Part shown: positions 37,619-46,697 of the stretch, piece after piece
Layout: each line of letters starts with the position of its first letter
Position numbering within the stretch: the first letter of the stretch is position 1
Notes under the pieces: model-generated
Databases searched by the model: none
The model's input: the letters and a program-made list of their open reading frames with translations, nothing else
Told to the model about the DNA's origin: nothing
Made by a program: the position numbers and the translations under genes
Source of the DNA: Lachnospiraceae bacterium
Lineage (GTDB): Bacteria; Bacillota; Clostridia; Lachnospirales; Lachnospiraceae
Length of the DNA: 64,000 nt
Direction of reading: 5' to 3'
Assembly (NCBI GenBank): GCA_900753305.1
Contig: CAADYR010000047.1
Coordinates: 1-64,000 of the forward strand

Positions 37619-38262
37619 TCTGTAATTTTATCTCCTTCTAACACAATTCCATATTTTGATAAATCCACTTTGCCATTGATTACTTCTATTCCATCTGCCT
37701 GTAGCAGCTTTGCCTGCTTTCCTGCACCGCCAAAGGCAAATTCACCGGACAATTCTCCCTTAGCATTAACTACCCGGTAACAGGGCACATGCTCCGGGTC
37801 CGGATTCTTATGAAGTGCATTGCCCACTGCCCTGCACATTCCCGGATTACCCGCCAATGCTGCCACCTGTCCATAAGTGGCCACTTTACCTTGAGGAATC
37901 TTTTTCACTGCTTCATAGATTCTTTTCGTCGGGCTGTCTGATACCAGATCATAGCTTTCTGCGATCATACATTTAATAGTCTCATCAGGTATTGTGCCAT
38001 CCAGAATGATCGTATTCCAGTGTTCCTTATTCAGATGATATCCGGGAATTACGGATGTAAAAGCCCCTCTCCAGTAATCCCTCCATTGCGGATCGACCTT
38101 TACATTCAGATGAATATACCCGTCTTTTTCATATGTCCATAAAAAGGCTTTCTTACTGCCATATACACGCACTAACTGCCAGTTTGGATCATGAAACGGT
38201 GCCTCCTGATAAGTATAGGGCATAGACAGTCCATAATCCAACGCTTCCTGCCTCGTTGTCAA
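37615..38262 (-). CDS. MmcQ/YjbR-like domain fused to methylated-DNA-cysteine methyltransferase
   Basis: 215 residues. Residues 1-105 resemble the MmcQ/YjbR (CyaY-like fold) DNA-binding family: MPYTYQEAPFHDPNW, NVKVDPQ, GYHLNKEHWNTI. Residues 110-195 are a methyltransferase domain with RAVGNALHKNP and the acceptor Cys161 in PCYRVVN (PCHRV is more usual). It probably repairs O6-alkylguanine or binds alkylated DNA. Its TGA overlaps the ATG of the NSS gene, indicating translational coupling. Confidence 0.88.
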   Translation of the reverse strand: MTTRQEALDYGLSMPYTYQEAPFHDPNWQLVRVYGSKKAFLWTYEKDGYIHLNVKVDPQWRDYWRGAFTSVIPGYHLNKEHWNTIILDGTIPDETIKCMIAESYDLVSDSPTKRIYEAVKKIPQGKVATYGQVAALAGNPGMCRAVGNALHKNPDPEHVPCYRVVNAKGELSGEFAFGGAGKQAKLLQADGIEVINGKVDLSKYGIVLEGDKITE

Positions 38263-38331
38263 GATATAACCCCCTTAAATCGTATTTCGTAACCTTATCC
38301 ACTATTATAACGGACTTTTCCTCCAGACACA

Positions 38332-38371
38332 ATAAAATAGAGCAGACCCTTCACAGATCTGCTCCTTTTAT
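38332..38371 (-). terminator. Terminator of the BMP nucleoside transporter operon
   Basis: Stem GAGCAGA/TCTGCTC with an 11-nt loop and TATTTTATT on the minus strand, just after the stop of the last permease gene. Confidence 0.85.
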
Positions 38372-38377
38372 TATAAT

Positions 38378-39385
38378 TTAACGTTCTTCTCTGAAATATG
38401 CCAGTCCCAGACTCGCAGGCGGCTGATTTTCCCTCTTACTTCTCATGCTGGTGATCACCAGAACTACCAGTGTTACGACATATGGGATCATCTTATATAA
38501 TTCCTGATATTCCATATGATCCATGCCTGTAGGAATATACAGATACAGAATATAGAGTCCACCAAACAGGAAGGATGCCAATACGCTTAAGTTCGGACGC
38601 CATATTGTAAAAATAACAAGTGCTATTGCAAGCCATCCTCTGTCACCAAACGCATCATTAGACCATACACCGCAGGCATAATCCATAACGTAGTAAAGAC
38701 CACCAAGCCCTGCGATCATACATCCCACACAGGTTGCTGCATACTTGTACTTCGTTACATTGATGCCTGCTGCATCAGCAGTATTAGGCCCCTCACCTAC
38801 TGCACGCAGATGTAAGCCTACGCGTGTGTGGTTCAGTACATAAGAAGCTGCCAGAGCAATCACAACTGCCAGATAAGCCAGAAATCCATAGGAAAGAAAC
38901 AGCTTACCAAACCATCCAAGCTTCGCTGCAAAGGGAAGTGACTTGCTGAAATAACTGCTCGTTGCACTCAACGCAATGGAAGGAACATCACTGGCAACCA
39001 GCTTGATCAGGGAGCCGCCAAAAAAGTTACCAAAGCCAACACCAAAGGTAGTCATGGCAAGACCTGTTACATTCTGATTTGCACGAAGTGTAACTGTCAG
39101 GAAACAATACAACAGCCCCATTAACAGAGAGCCAAGCAGACAGCACAGCACCGGTATGAGAACTGCCAGCACCGGATTCATGGCGGAAACACTTCCTGCT
39201 GATCTCTCATAGAAGAAAGAACCAATAACACCGCTGATCGCACCTACATACATGACACCTGGAATACCCAGATTCAGATTACCGGATTTCTCTGTAATGA
39301 TTTCTCCCGTACTTCCGTATAGAAGAGGAATTCCCTGTACAATTGCTCTTGGAATAAATGCAAGTAAAAAATTCCACATGATCAC
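38378..39385 (-). CDS. BMP-type nucleoside ABC transporter permease (NupQ/YufQ-like)
   Basis: 335 residues, about ten hydrophobic segments. The GPNTADAAGINVTKYKY region and GERGEG-like coupling segment HLRAVGEGPNTADAAG match YufQ/RbsC-type permeases of the purine nucleoside (BMP) family. It overlaps the other permease gene by 4 nt and closes the operon. Imports nucleosides or bases with the partner permease, the duplicated ATPase and the BMP lipoprotein. Confidence 0.9.
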   Translation of the reverse strand: MIMWNFLLAFIPRAIVQGIPLLYGSTGEIITEKSGNLNLGIPGVMYVGAISGVIGSFFYERSAGSVSAMNPVLAVLIPVLCCLLGSLLMGLLYCFLTVTLRANQNVTGLAMTTFGVGFGNFFGGSLIKLVASDVPSIALSATSSYFSKSLPFAAKLGWFGKLFLSYGFLAYLAVVIALAASYVLNHTRVGLHLRAVGEGPNTADAAGINVTKYKYAATCVGCMIAGLGGLYYVMDYACGVWSNDAFGDRGWLAIALVIFTIWRPNLSVLASFLFGGLYILYLYIPTGMDHMEYQELYKMIPYVVTLVVLVITSMRSKRENQPPASLGLAYFREER

Positions 39386-40485
39386 TGCTCCTCCTTTTCT
39401 GCCTTTTTACGGAACTGAAGCCGATATGTAATGAAAAACTCACAGCCTATGATAAAGAACAGGATAATACCTGTCAAAATATCCGCATAAGAATGGTTCA
39501 GTCCAAAATTTGTTGATATCTCACTGGCTCCACGGTCCATGAAAATAATCAGGAAACTGGAAAATACCATGACCAGTGGATTAAATTTAGACATCCAGGA
39601 CACCAGAACTGCGGTAAATCCCTGACCTCCGGCTATGGTAGTCGTTACCGTATGGTTGATACCGCCAACCAACAGCAATCCCACCAGTCCACAGATGGCA
39701 CCGGATAATACCATGGTTCGAATAATGACTCTTTCCACCTTGATGCCTACGTATTTGGCTGTATTCTCACTCTCACCCACTACTGCGATCTCATATCCAT
39801 GTTTACTGTATTGCAGATAAATATACATAAATATCGTGATCACAACTGCGACCAGAATAGTCAACAGATATTTGGAACCAAATATTTGCGGAAGCCAACC
39901 GGAATTGGTATTCTGATTGATAATACCAATCTTACCGGAACCCTTAGGCACTTCCCACACGATGGTGAAAAAAGCAACCAACTGTGTCGCAATATAGTTC
40001 ATCATCAGCGTAGAGAGTGTCTCATTGGTATTCCACTTTGATTTAAAGAAAGCAGGAATAAATCCCCATACTGCACCAGCTGCAATACTTGCTATGATCA
40101 TGCAGAGAATCAGCAGTGCATTGGGAATCTTATCTCCCAGACAGATCATGCATGCCGCAGCAGCCAGACCACCGATCAATACCTGTCCTTCACCACCGAT
40201 ATTCCAGAACTTCATCTTAAAAGCAGGTGTCAGCGCCAAAGCAATCAGTAACAGAATGGATATATTCTGAAATGTAACCCAGGTCTTTCTGGCAGAACCA
40301 AAAGCACCGATAATCATGGATTCATACACCTGGATCGGATTAATACCTGTTGTGATCGTTGTTACAACTGCACATACGATCAATGCCAGTATAATGGCAA
40401 TCGCCCGGATTCCTACGGACTGATACCAGGGAAGAGCATCCCTCTTCACTATATGAAAAAACGGTTCTTTCTTTTTTTCATTCAT
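39382..40485 (-). CDS. BMP-type nucleoside ABC transporter permease (NupP/YufP-like)
   Basis: 367 residues with a cytoplasmic N-terminus and about ten hydrophobic segments. GGEGQVLIGGLAA and VVGESENTAKYVGIKVERV are typical of YufP-like proteins. Its 3' end overlaps the NupQ-like gene by 4 nt and its 5' end overlaps the ATPase gene by 8 nt, so the three are translationally coupled. Confidence 0.9.
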   Translation of the reverse strand: MNEKKKEPFFHIVKRDALPWYQSVGIRAIAIILALIVCAVVTTITTGINPIQVYESMIIGAFGSARKTWVTFQNISILLLIALALTPAFKMKFWNIGGEGQVLIGGLAAAACMICLGDKIPNALLILCMIIASIAAGAVWGFIPAFFKSKWNTNETLSTLMMNYIATQLVAFFTIVWEVPKGSGKIGIINQNTNSGWLPQIFGSKYLLTILVAVVITIFMYIYLQYSKHGYEIAVVGESENTAKYVGIKVERVIIRTMVLSGAICGLVGLLLVGGINHTVTTTIAGGQGFTAVLVSWMSKFNPLVMVFSSFLIIFMDRGASEISTNFGLNHSYADILTGIILFFIIGCEFFITYRLQFRKKAEKEEQ

Positions 40486-42013
40486 GATCTTCGCTGCCTC
40501 CTACTCTGGTCATCATCATACCGACCTCGTTTTTATCTGTCTTTCTCGCATCCACGATACCGCTGACCTTACCGCCACACAGAACCAGAATCTTGTCAGA
40601 GAGCTCTAACAATACATCCAGATCTTCGCCGACAAAGATTACGGCAACACCTTTCTTCTTCTGCTCATTGATCAATTCATATATTGTATAGGAAGAATTG
40701 ATATCCAGTCCACGCACTGCATAAGCAGTCAACAATACTGTAGGTGCAGAAGCGATCTCACGACCAACCAATACTTTCTGCACGTTTCCGCCGGAAAGTC
40801 TGCGGATAGGTGTCGTAATGCCCGGTGTCACTACTTCCAGATTTTCCACAACGTCTTTTGCCAGCTTCTTAGGCGGTTTACGGTTCGTAAATGGTGTTCT
40901 TCCCCGTCTGAAAGAACGAAGCATCATATTATCTGTCAAGTCCATATTACCGACCAGACCCATTCCCAGTCTGTCTTCCGGGACAAAGGACAGTGAAACA
41001 CCCATTTCTGCAATTTTGAGAGGATCTTTGCCGATCAGCATTTCCTTGCTGCCATCATCCTGCACATAATAGATTTCACCTGCTTCTGTTACCTGCAAAC
41101 CTGCAATTGCTTCCAAAAGCTCCTTTTGTCCACAGCCTGATATACCTGCTATACCCAGAATCTCGCCACTGTTAGCAGTAAAGGATACATCATCAAGCTT
41201 CACAATACCTTCTTCACTGCGCACAGTCAGCCCTTTTACCTCGATACGGGGCCTGGGGTCTACCGGGTCAGGTCTTTCAATATTCAACGTTACTGCATGA
41301 CCTACCATCATATTTGTCATTTCCGTGACATTCGTATCCTTAGTTGCCATACTGTCAATGTACTGTCCATTTCGAAGTACCGCCACACGGTCAGAGAGGG
41401 ATTCTACTTCATGCATTTTATGTGTGATGATAACAATGGCTTTTCCATCATCTCTCATCTTTCTTAATACACGGAACAACTTCTCTGTCTCCTGCGGAGT
41501 CAATACTGCTGTCGGTTCATCCAGGATCAGAATATCTGCCCCACGATATAATACCTTGACGATCTCTACTGTCTGTTTTTGCGAAACGGACATATCATAG
41601 ATCTTCTGTTTCGGATCTACATCAAAACCATATTTCGTACAAATTTCTTCGATCTTACGGGAAGCCTCTTTAATATTGAGTTTTCCTTCCAGTCCAAGAA
41701 TGATATTCTCTGTTGCAGACAATACATCGATCAGCTTAAAATGCTGATGAACCATACCAATTCCCAGATTGAACGCATCTCTGGGAGATTTGATCACTTC
41801 TTCTTTTCCATTGATATAGATCTGCCCCTCATCCGGGAAGTAAATACCTGCCAGCATATTCATCAGAGTCGTCTTGCCACTGCCGTTCTCTCCTAACAGT
41901 GCCAGAATCTCACCCTTATAAATATCCAGATTTACCTTATCGTTGGCAATTACAGATCCAAATGTCTTGGTAACATTTCTAATTGAAACTGCGGCTGTTT
42001 TGGTTTCCATCAT
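40478..42013 (-). CDS. Nucleoside ABC transporter ATP-binding protein (NupO/YufO-like), two NBDs
   Basis: About 511 residues. Start placed at 42013 after AAAGGA; the upstream in-frame stretch covers a hairpin and is unlikely to be coding. The first NBD has GENGSGKTTLMN and LDEPTAVLTPQE; the second has GISGCGQKELLEA and the signature RLSGGNVQKVLVGRE. Duplicated NBDs without membrane segments are standard for RbsA/YufO-type transporters. Energises import of the ligand bound by the adjacent BMP lipoprotein. Confidence 0.92.
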   Translation of the reverse strand: MMETKTAAVSIRNVTKTFGSVIANDKVNLDIYKGEILALLGENGSGKTTLMNMLAGIYFPDEGQIYINGKEEVIKSPRDAFNLGIGMVHQHFKLIDVLSATENIILGLEGKLNIKEASRKIEEICTKYGFDVDPKQKIYDMSVSQKQTVEIVKVLYRGADILILDEPTAVLTPQETEKLFRVLRKMRDDGKAIVIITHKMHEVESLSDRVAVLRNGQYIDSMATKDTNVTEMTNMMVGHAVTLNIERPDPVDPRPRIEVKGLTVRSEEGIVKLDDVSFTANSGEILGIAGISGCGQKELLEAIAGLQVTEAGEIYYVQDDGSKEMLIGKDPLKIAEMGVSLSFVPEDRLGMGLVGNMDLTDNMMLRSFRRGRTPFTNRKPPKKLAKDVVENLEVVTPGITTPIRRLSGGNVQKVLVGREIASAPTVLLTAYAVRGLDINSSYTIYELINEQKKKGVAVIFVGEDLDVLLELSDKILVLCGGKVSGIVDARKTDKNEVGMMMTRVGGSEDHE

Positions 42014-42035
42014 TTGTTTCCTTTCCATATAGAAA

Positions 42036-42070
42036 GAGGGCAGCGCGGCGATAATCGCTGTGCCGCCCTC
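42036..42070 (-). repeat. Intercistronic hairpin between BMP lipoprotein and ATPase genes
   Basis: Long imperfect stem with outer GAGGGC/GCCCTC and inner GCGAT/ATCGC arms, located after the lipoprotein stop and before the ATPase. No U-run, so it probably protects the binding-protein mRNA from 3' decay and gives higher lipoprotein than ATPase levels. Confidence 0.65.
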
Positions 42071-42112
42071 TGCAATTGTATACAAGCTTAATTGCAGGGC
42101 ATCTTATTAAAT

Positions 42113-43402
42113 TTAGAATGCCTGATCCAGAAGTGTGATTCCATCAATCTGTACATTGAAGTAAGGAGCGGAACGGAATCCTTCGCCTGATTCATGGAAA
42201 TATCCATCCAGTACTACTTCATGATCCGGTGTGTAATCAGGATCTGTGTCGATATCTGCTTCATAGCTGGTCAGTGTCTCTCCACCTACAGTAAATGTAG
42301 AAGTATCAAATGTATGTACCTTACCTGCGATCAGATCAGCCTTGGCTGCGTCGATTGCTTCCTGAGTACCTTCTGCTGCTGCAGAACCCAGATCTGTCAA
42401 TACTACAGATTCTGTTTCCAGAGAACCGCACCAGTCTGTATCAATAGGAGTACCATTTGCTACGCAGTTAATGGCATATTCAAAATACGGCTCCCAGTTG
42501 ATTCTGGAGGATACGATAAATGTATTAGGGCATGCACTTTCTGTACTTCCGTTATAGGATACATTAGGAACACCTGCTGTTTCACAGGCTGTAGGAGCCC
42601 CCATGGAATCTGCGTGCTGACTGATCAGTACACAACCATCCTGGATCAGTTTATTAGCGCCTTCTTTTTCTGCTGTCTCATCATACCAGGAACCTGTAAA
42701 GGTAACTTCCATAGTAACAGAAGGGCATACAGAACGTGCACCCAGGAAGAAAGATGTATAACCTGAAATAACTTCTGCGTAAGTATAAGCACCAACATAA
42801 CCCATCTTGGCCTGGTCTTCTGTAATATCACCATTTGCGATCATTTCATTGATCTTCATACCTGCTGCGATACCAGCCAGATAACGTCCATCATAGATAG
42901 ATGCAAATGCATTATGATAGTTGTCCAGATTCTCTGTATGTGCCTTGGTACCTGTTGCATGGCTGAACTGGATATCCGGATATTCCTTGGCTGCTTCGAT
43001 CACATAATCTTCATGTCCAAAGCTGTCTGCAAAGATAAAGTCACATCCTGCATCAGCAAGTTCACAGGCTGCTTCATAACACTCCTGACCCTCAGGAATA
43101 TTTGTTTTAGTCACGCACTCTACACCAAGTTTCTCGCATGCTTCCTTAGCCGCATTCATGAAGTTCAAATCATAAGTAGAGTTCTCATCATGCAGGAAAA
43201 TAAAGCCTGCCTTTAAACCAGCGGTTGCTGCTGCATCTGTTGTAGTTGTAGCAGTATCACCTGTCTGGGTATCTCCTGAAACTGTTGTTTCTGTGTTCGC
43301 TGCCTCTGTACTTGCAGTAGAATCAGCAGATGCACCACATCCAGCCAAAGCACTGACTGTCAAAGCCATAGCTGCTAGTAAACTTACGACCTTTTTTTTC
43401 AT
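42113..43402 (-). CDS. BMP-family nucleoside-binding lipoprotein (NupN/YufN/PnrA-like)
   Basis: 429 residues. Signal peptide with lipobox LAGC, then a Thr/Ala-rich linker (about 25-65). The BMP core has GFIFLHDENSTYD, QECYEAACELADAGCDFIFADSFGHED and MGAPTACETAG. It captures purine nucleosides or related compounds for the three downstream genes. It is the first gene of the operon, preceded by AGGAGG and a strong promoter with a leader hairpin. Confidence 0.92.
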   Translation of the reverse strand: MKKKVVSLLAAMALTVSALAGCGASADSTASTEAANTETTVSGDTQTGDTATTTTDAAATAGLKAGFIFLHDENSTYDLNFMNAAKEACEKLGVECVTKTNIPEGQECYEAACELADAGCDFIFADSFGHEDYVIEAAKEYPDIQFSHATGTKAHTENLDNYHNAFASIYDGRYLAGIAAGMKINEMIANGDITEDQAKMGYVGAYTYAEVISGYTSFFLGARSVCPSVTMEVTFTGSWYDETAEKEGANKLIQDGCVLISQHADSMGAPTACETAGVPNVSYNGSTESACPNTFIVSSRINWEPYFEYAINCVANGTPIDTDWCGSLETESVVLTDLGSAAAEGTQEAIDAAKADLIAGKVHTFDTSTFTVGGETLTSYEADIDTDPDYTPDHEVVLDGYFHESGEGFRSAPYFNVQIDGITLLDQAF

Positions 43403-43440
43403 AATCTTTCCTCCTGTTTTTTATCAGACAACAATGAGCG

Positions 43441-43528
43441 AAAAAGGGGTAGTATGACTACTACCATACGACCCCTTTGTTTGCTCTCAACAATAGTCAG
43501 TATACGCATCTGCAACTGCCCTTGTCAA
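43441..43528 (-). promoter_or_regulatory. Promoter and leader hairpin of the BMP transporter operon
   Basis: -35 TTGACA (43523-43528), 18-nt spacer, -10 TATACT (43499-43504). About 20 nt after the expected start is a strong hairpin (43443-43478; AAAGGGGT and GTATG arms) followed by TTTTT on the minus strand, a terminator-like structure inside the leader, upstream of the lipoprotein gene. No purine-riboswitch core was seen. It may act as an attenuator or as the terminator of the broken ABC exporter gene. Confidence 0.75.
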
Positions 43529-43572
43529 GAGAAGATAAAAAAATTATAAAATTAATTTAAACTTCCGGTAAA

Positions 43573-44514
43573 CTAGTTAGTACCGCCTGTCTGAAGGCGT
43601 ACCATATTAGCATAAATTCCATTTTTTGCGAGCAGTTTTGCCGGTGTTCCTTCTTCTGCGACATACCCCTTATCAATTACAACGATCTTATCCGCACCGG
43701 ACACTGTACGCATACGGTGAGCAATAATAATGACCGTCTTGTTCCTGATCAGACGGGAAATTGCTTCCTGTATCATTGTCTCATTCTCCGCATCCAGAGA
43801 TGCCGTTGCTTCATCCAGCAGAATGATGGGAGAATCCTTGAGCTATGCTCTTGCAATAGATATTCTCTGTCTCTCCCCTCCGGAAAGGGCAGAACCATTC
43901 TCACCGATCATTGTCTGGTATCCATTTGGAAGCTTTTTGATAAAGTCTTCACAGCAGGCTTCCTTTGCAGCTCTCATAACCTCTTCATCTGTTGCGTCCT
44001 TCTTACCAATACGGATATTCTCCATAATCGTATTATCAAACAATGTAACATCCTGAAATACAATAGAATATGCATCTAACAGTTTCTCCGGATTTACTTT
44101 GGAGATATCCTTGCCGCCCAGTGTGATCTTACCTCCATCAGTATCCCAGAATCTGGCAGCCAGCTTGGAGACGGTTGATTTACCACCACCGGAAGGACCG
44201 ATCAATGCTGCAGACTCAAGTATAACCTTTCTCATCTTGCCGCTTCCTATACTTTCGATCGGTCCTATCGGGAGCTTTCTTACATGTGCCATGATCACTG
44301 CCATCCAACCGTTATGTACGATACCTGTTGCCTGTGAGAAATCAGGCTTTACTTCAATCACTTCTTTGATGATCTTCCATAAATAGATAAATGGAAACAA
44401 TGCCAGTACTGCACTGACTGCTGATAATACAAGTGATGTATAAGTATAACCCTTATAACCTCCTGCATATTTCATCAGCCTTGAAAAAGCGGATTCTTTC
44501 TTTTCCTTTTTCAT
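43573..44514 (-). pseudogene. Degenerate MsbA-type ABC exporter
   Basis: From MKKEKKESAFSRLM at 44514 the frame gives only TM1 and part of TM2, then jumps to a fragment with LPIGPIESIGSGKMRKV and then directly to Walker A IGPSGGGKST, so most of the membrane domain and the start of the NBD are missing. After LSGGERQRISIARA comes a TAG (43844-43846 region), then in the same frame PIILLDEATASLDAENE and the C-terminus. Two internal deletions plus a nonsense codon make it non-functional. It was probably one half of a heterodimeric exporter controlled by the TetR remnant upstream. Confidence 0.9.
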
Positions 44515-44567
44515 TTTAATAACCACACCTTTCTGCAACATATTTCTTCTTATGAAATATATAGCAA

Positions 44568-44615
44568 ACATTGGTTGTTTAATTCTAAACATTGTTAGTT
44601 TATTCAAACCAATGT
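44568..44615 (-). promoter_or_regulatory. Paired palindromes upstream of the ABC exporter remnant (probable TetR operators)
   Basis: Outer repeat ACATTGGTT/AACCAATGT encloses two short palindromes, GTTT-N4-AAAC and GTTTA-N4-TAAAC. The position between the TetR remnant and the exporter remnant suggests TetR binding sites left over from a functional pair. Confidence 0.5.
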
Positions 44616-44620
44616 CCCAT

Positions 44621-44648
44621 AAAAAAGAGCCCAAAAGCTCTCTTTTAT
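44621..44648 (-). terminator. Terminator of the TetR remnant
   Basis: AAAAGAG/CTCTTTT stem on the minus strand followed by a T-run, directly after the stop at 44654. Confidence 0.8.
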
Positions 44649-44653
44649 TATCT

Positions 44654-45075
44654 CTATCTTGTTATTTCAAATAACTCTCTCCACCCTGCTGTATAAAAAG
44701 CTCTTAACTGTTTCAGGTAAAGCTTCGCCTCCTGTATTTGACTTCTGTGAAGCAGTAATTCAAAAAAGGTAGCAAACATTCCACTGGTCAGCATATGCTC
44801 CAACATCGGATCTACACTTTTGATCTGTCTTCCATTTTGATTCATGGTTTCTACGAAATCATGTGTCGCCTGTACCTCTATCTCTGACATCTCATGTACC
44901 ATATTCTCATACCGTGTTCCCTGAGAACAACTGAGGATCAATCGAAATTCATCTTCATTCTCATACATATATTCCAGCATTTCCTCCATGCAATCCCCCG
45001 AGACTTCCCCCATGGAATCCTGCTGGGTATCTGCATCCAATTGTTTGAAACGATTCTGGGCATCTGTATACCAAA
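44654..45075 (-). pseudogene. TetR-family regulator, C-terminal part only
   Basis: The open frame (44654-45103) contains the ligand-binding half of a TetR protein from about RFKQLDADTQ onward, including ENEDEFRLILSCSQGTRYENMVHEM. The helix-turn-helix N-terminus is absent. Its 5' side runs directly into HAD-hydrolase sequence in another frame, so a deletion has joined the two genes. It probably once regulated the ABC exporter downstream. Confidence 0.8.
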
Positions 45076-45260
45076 CCATCCATTCCACACGATCTGCCTG
45101 CATCTATATTCGATATGGAATCATCAATAAAGAAGCATTCCTCCGGAGTCAGCCCAAACATATGAAACATATCTTCAAATGCCCGCCTGTCTGGTTTGAT
45201 CAGACCTCGCTCACAGGACACCCATATGCCACCCATATCAAAGATAAAATTTTTTATCAT
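45075..45260 (-). pseudogene. HAD-superfamily hydrolase remnant with internal deletion, fused to TetR remnant
   Basis: The frame starting at 45260 gives motif I (NFIFDMGG) and then immediately motif III (CERGLIKPDRRAFE) and motif IV (FIDDSISNIDAG). The cap domain and motif II, about 80 residues, are missing. After GMDGLVYR the sequence changes to TetR in another frame, so the original C-terminus is also lost. The start overlaps the WYL gene end by 23 nt, the usual coupling of a WYL regulator and a HAD gene. Confidence 0.8.
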
Positions 45261-46146
45261 ATAATTCCTTCATTTCCTTTATCATTGTGTGTACTTTATT
45301 CTGAATCTCTTCCGGCTCGATCACCCTGGCATAAGGACCATAGGACAATATATAATCATAAAACCAGCTCTCTCTGGCATTTGGTATCGTACAGACCAGA
45401 CCCTCCTTGCGCTCAACAATGGCAGAAGCCGGCAACTCATCATATACGCGATATGCCATACATTTTTGTACCAGAATTTTCACAGCAAAGGCAGGCTCCT
45501 TTACAAGATAATGTCTCGGTTCTTCTTTTGGCAAAACCACAGGATCAAATCTCTCATCCAGAACGGTAAGATGCGCCATTCTGTGTAATTTAAAATAGCG
45601 AAAATCCTGTCTTTTCTCACAAAATCCATACAAATACCACGCCTGCGCCCGAAATACCAGTTTACAGGGACGTATTGTCCGAAAATCCGGGATTCCTTTT
45701 TTCATATAATCAAAGGAGAGCTTCTTATGCGACAAAATTGCGCCTTTTAACTGGCGAAATCTATCCTGGTCAAAATTGCCTTCATTCCAGGTGTCCAGCT
45801 CTATCTCGATCCAGTCCTGTGCAACCTCTCCAAAGAAATCCTCAAGGCGGTTAAGAGCCTGCTTCTCATCATCATAGGCAACCGTTCCCAATACTTTCAT
45901 AGAGGACAGAATGCTGCTTTTCTCTTCTTCCGTCAGGACTTTCTTATTTAATACAAAATCAGGAAGCAGGGAAATTCCACCTCCCCTGCCTCTGGTTGCA
46001 TATATTGGTATTCTGGCTTCAGACAGCTTCTCAATATCACGATTTATCGTTCTTACCGAAACTTCCAGCTTATCAGCTAATTCTTTCGCTGTCATGCTGT
46101 CTCTTTCCATTAACAGATATACAATCTGAAACAATCTGGCTACCAT
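45238..46146 (-). CDS. WYL-domain transcriptional regulator (YafY type)
   Basis: About 302 residues from the start at 46146, which has GAGG at the right distance; the frame could also open at 46158. N-terminal HTH_11 (LADKLEVSVRTINRDIEKL), then the WYL domain (KLVFRAQAWYLYGFCEKRQDFRYFKLHRM) and the C-terminal WCX region. WYL proteins sense nucleic-acid ends or ligands and often regulate stress or defence genes. Just upstream of it is a GyrI-like gene, 24 nt away. Confidence 0.88.
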   Translation of the reverse strand: MVARLFQIVYLLMERDSMTAKELADKLEVSVRTINRDIEKLSEARIPIYATRGRGGGISLLPDFVLNKKVLTEEEKSSILSSMKVLGTVAYDDEKQALNRLEDFFGEVAQDWIEIELDTWNEGNFDQDRFRQLKGAILSHKKLSFDYMKKGIPDFRTIRPCKLVFRAQAWYLYGFCEKRQDFRYFKLHRMAHLTVLDERFDPVVLPKEEPRHYLVKEPAFAVKILVQKCMAYRVYDELPASAIVERKEGLVCTIPNARESWFYDYILSYGPYARVIEPEEIQNKVHTMIKEMKELYDKKFYL

Positions 46147-46170
46147 ACAATACCTCATTTTTTACCGTTT

Positions 46171-46602
46171 TTATCGGATGGCAATATAGATATCTATATC
46201 CTCCATCGTTCTATATTCTTCGAAATCACCTGTATAGGTTCTATCCAGAGGAATATTCCATATTTCACCCCATGCCTTGGAAACCGCCTCTACATAATCC
46301 CCATGTATCTGGAACTTTGCATATTTTCCCGCAGGGATCACCTTAATAACCTGCTCACCCGAAGCACATGCCTTACTTACTTCGAACCCGGCTGTCACCT
46401 GATAGCCTTTTTCATCATAATCTGAATACAGACCAATAGCATAAGTATTGACTCTGTTCCTGGTTCCACTTACATTCTCCGGTGTATACAGTTTCTGCCA
46501 GAGCCCGCTGATGACATCGCCCATCTTCGGGTCATCATTACTCGTTCTTCCGGCAAATCCTACTATGGTTTTCTCTTTCAGTTCTACAATTTCATAATTC
46601 AT
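46171..46602 (-). CDS. GyrI-like / AraC effector-binding domain protein
   Basis: 143 residues from 46602, where AGGAGG gives ideal spacing; an upstream extension to 46644 is unlikely. The sequence MNYEIVELKEKTIVGFAGRT ... PAGKYAKFQIHGDY ... WNIPLDR matches the SOUL/GyrI-like small-molecule-binding fold that also forms the Rob/BmrR effector domain. Stand-alone members bind cationic hydrophobic compounds or act with regulators. It precedes a WYL regulator in the same direction. Confidence 0.85.
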   Translation of the reverse strand: MNYEIVELKEKTIVGFAGRTSNDDPKMGDVISGLWQKLYTPENVSGTRNRVNTYAIGLYSDYDEKGYQVTAGFEVSKACASGEQVIKVIPAGKYAKFQIHGDYVEAVSKAWGEIWNIPLDRTYTGDFEEYRTMEDIDIYIAIR

Positions 46603-46697
46603 TTTGAATCCTCCTGGACATATTTTATTTTTGTTTACGTCCAAAGGATATCATTCTATATATGACATAGTATGGCATATTTAAAGGAAAAGTCAAA

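Noticed and set aside
42014..42085. 25-residue N-terminal extension of the NupO-like ATPase
   Set aside because: It would translate a stable intercistronic hairpin; a start at 42013 has a good binding site.
43403..43572. Purine riboswitch in the nucleoside-importer leader
   Set aside because: The conserved purine aptamer core sequences were not found; the space between promoter and hairpin is too short.
45103..45260. Intact small HAD protein
   Set aside because: Motif I runs directly into motif III; the core and C-terminus are missing, so it is a remnant.
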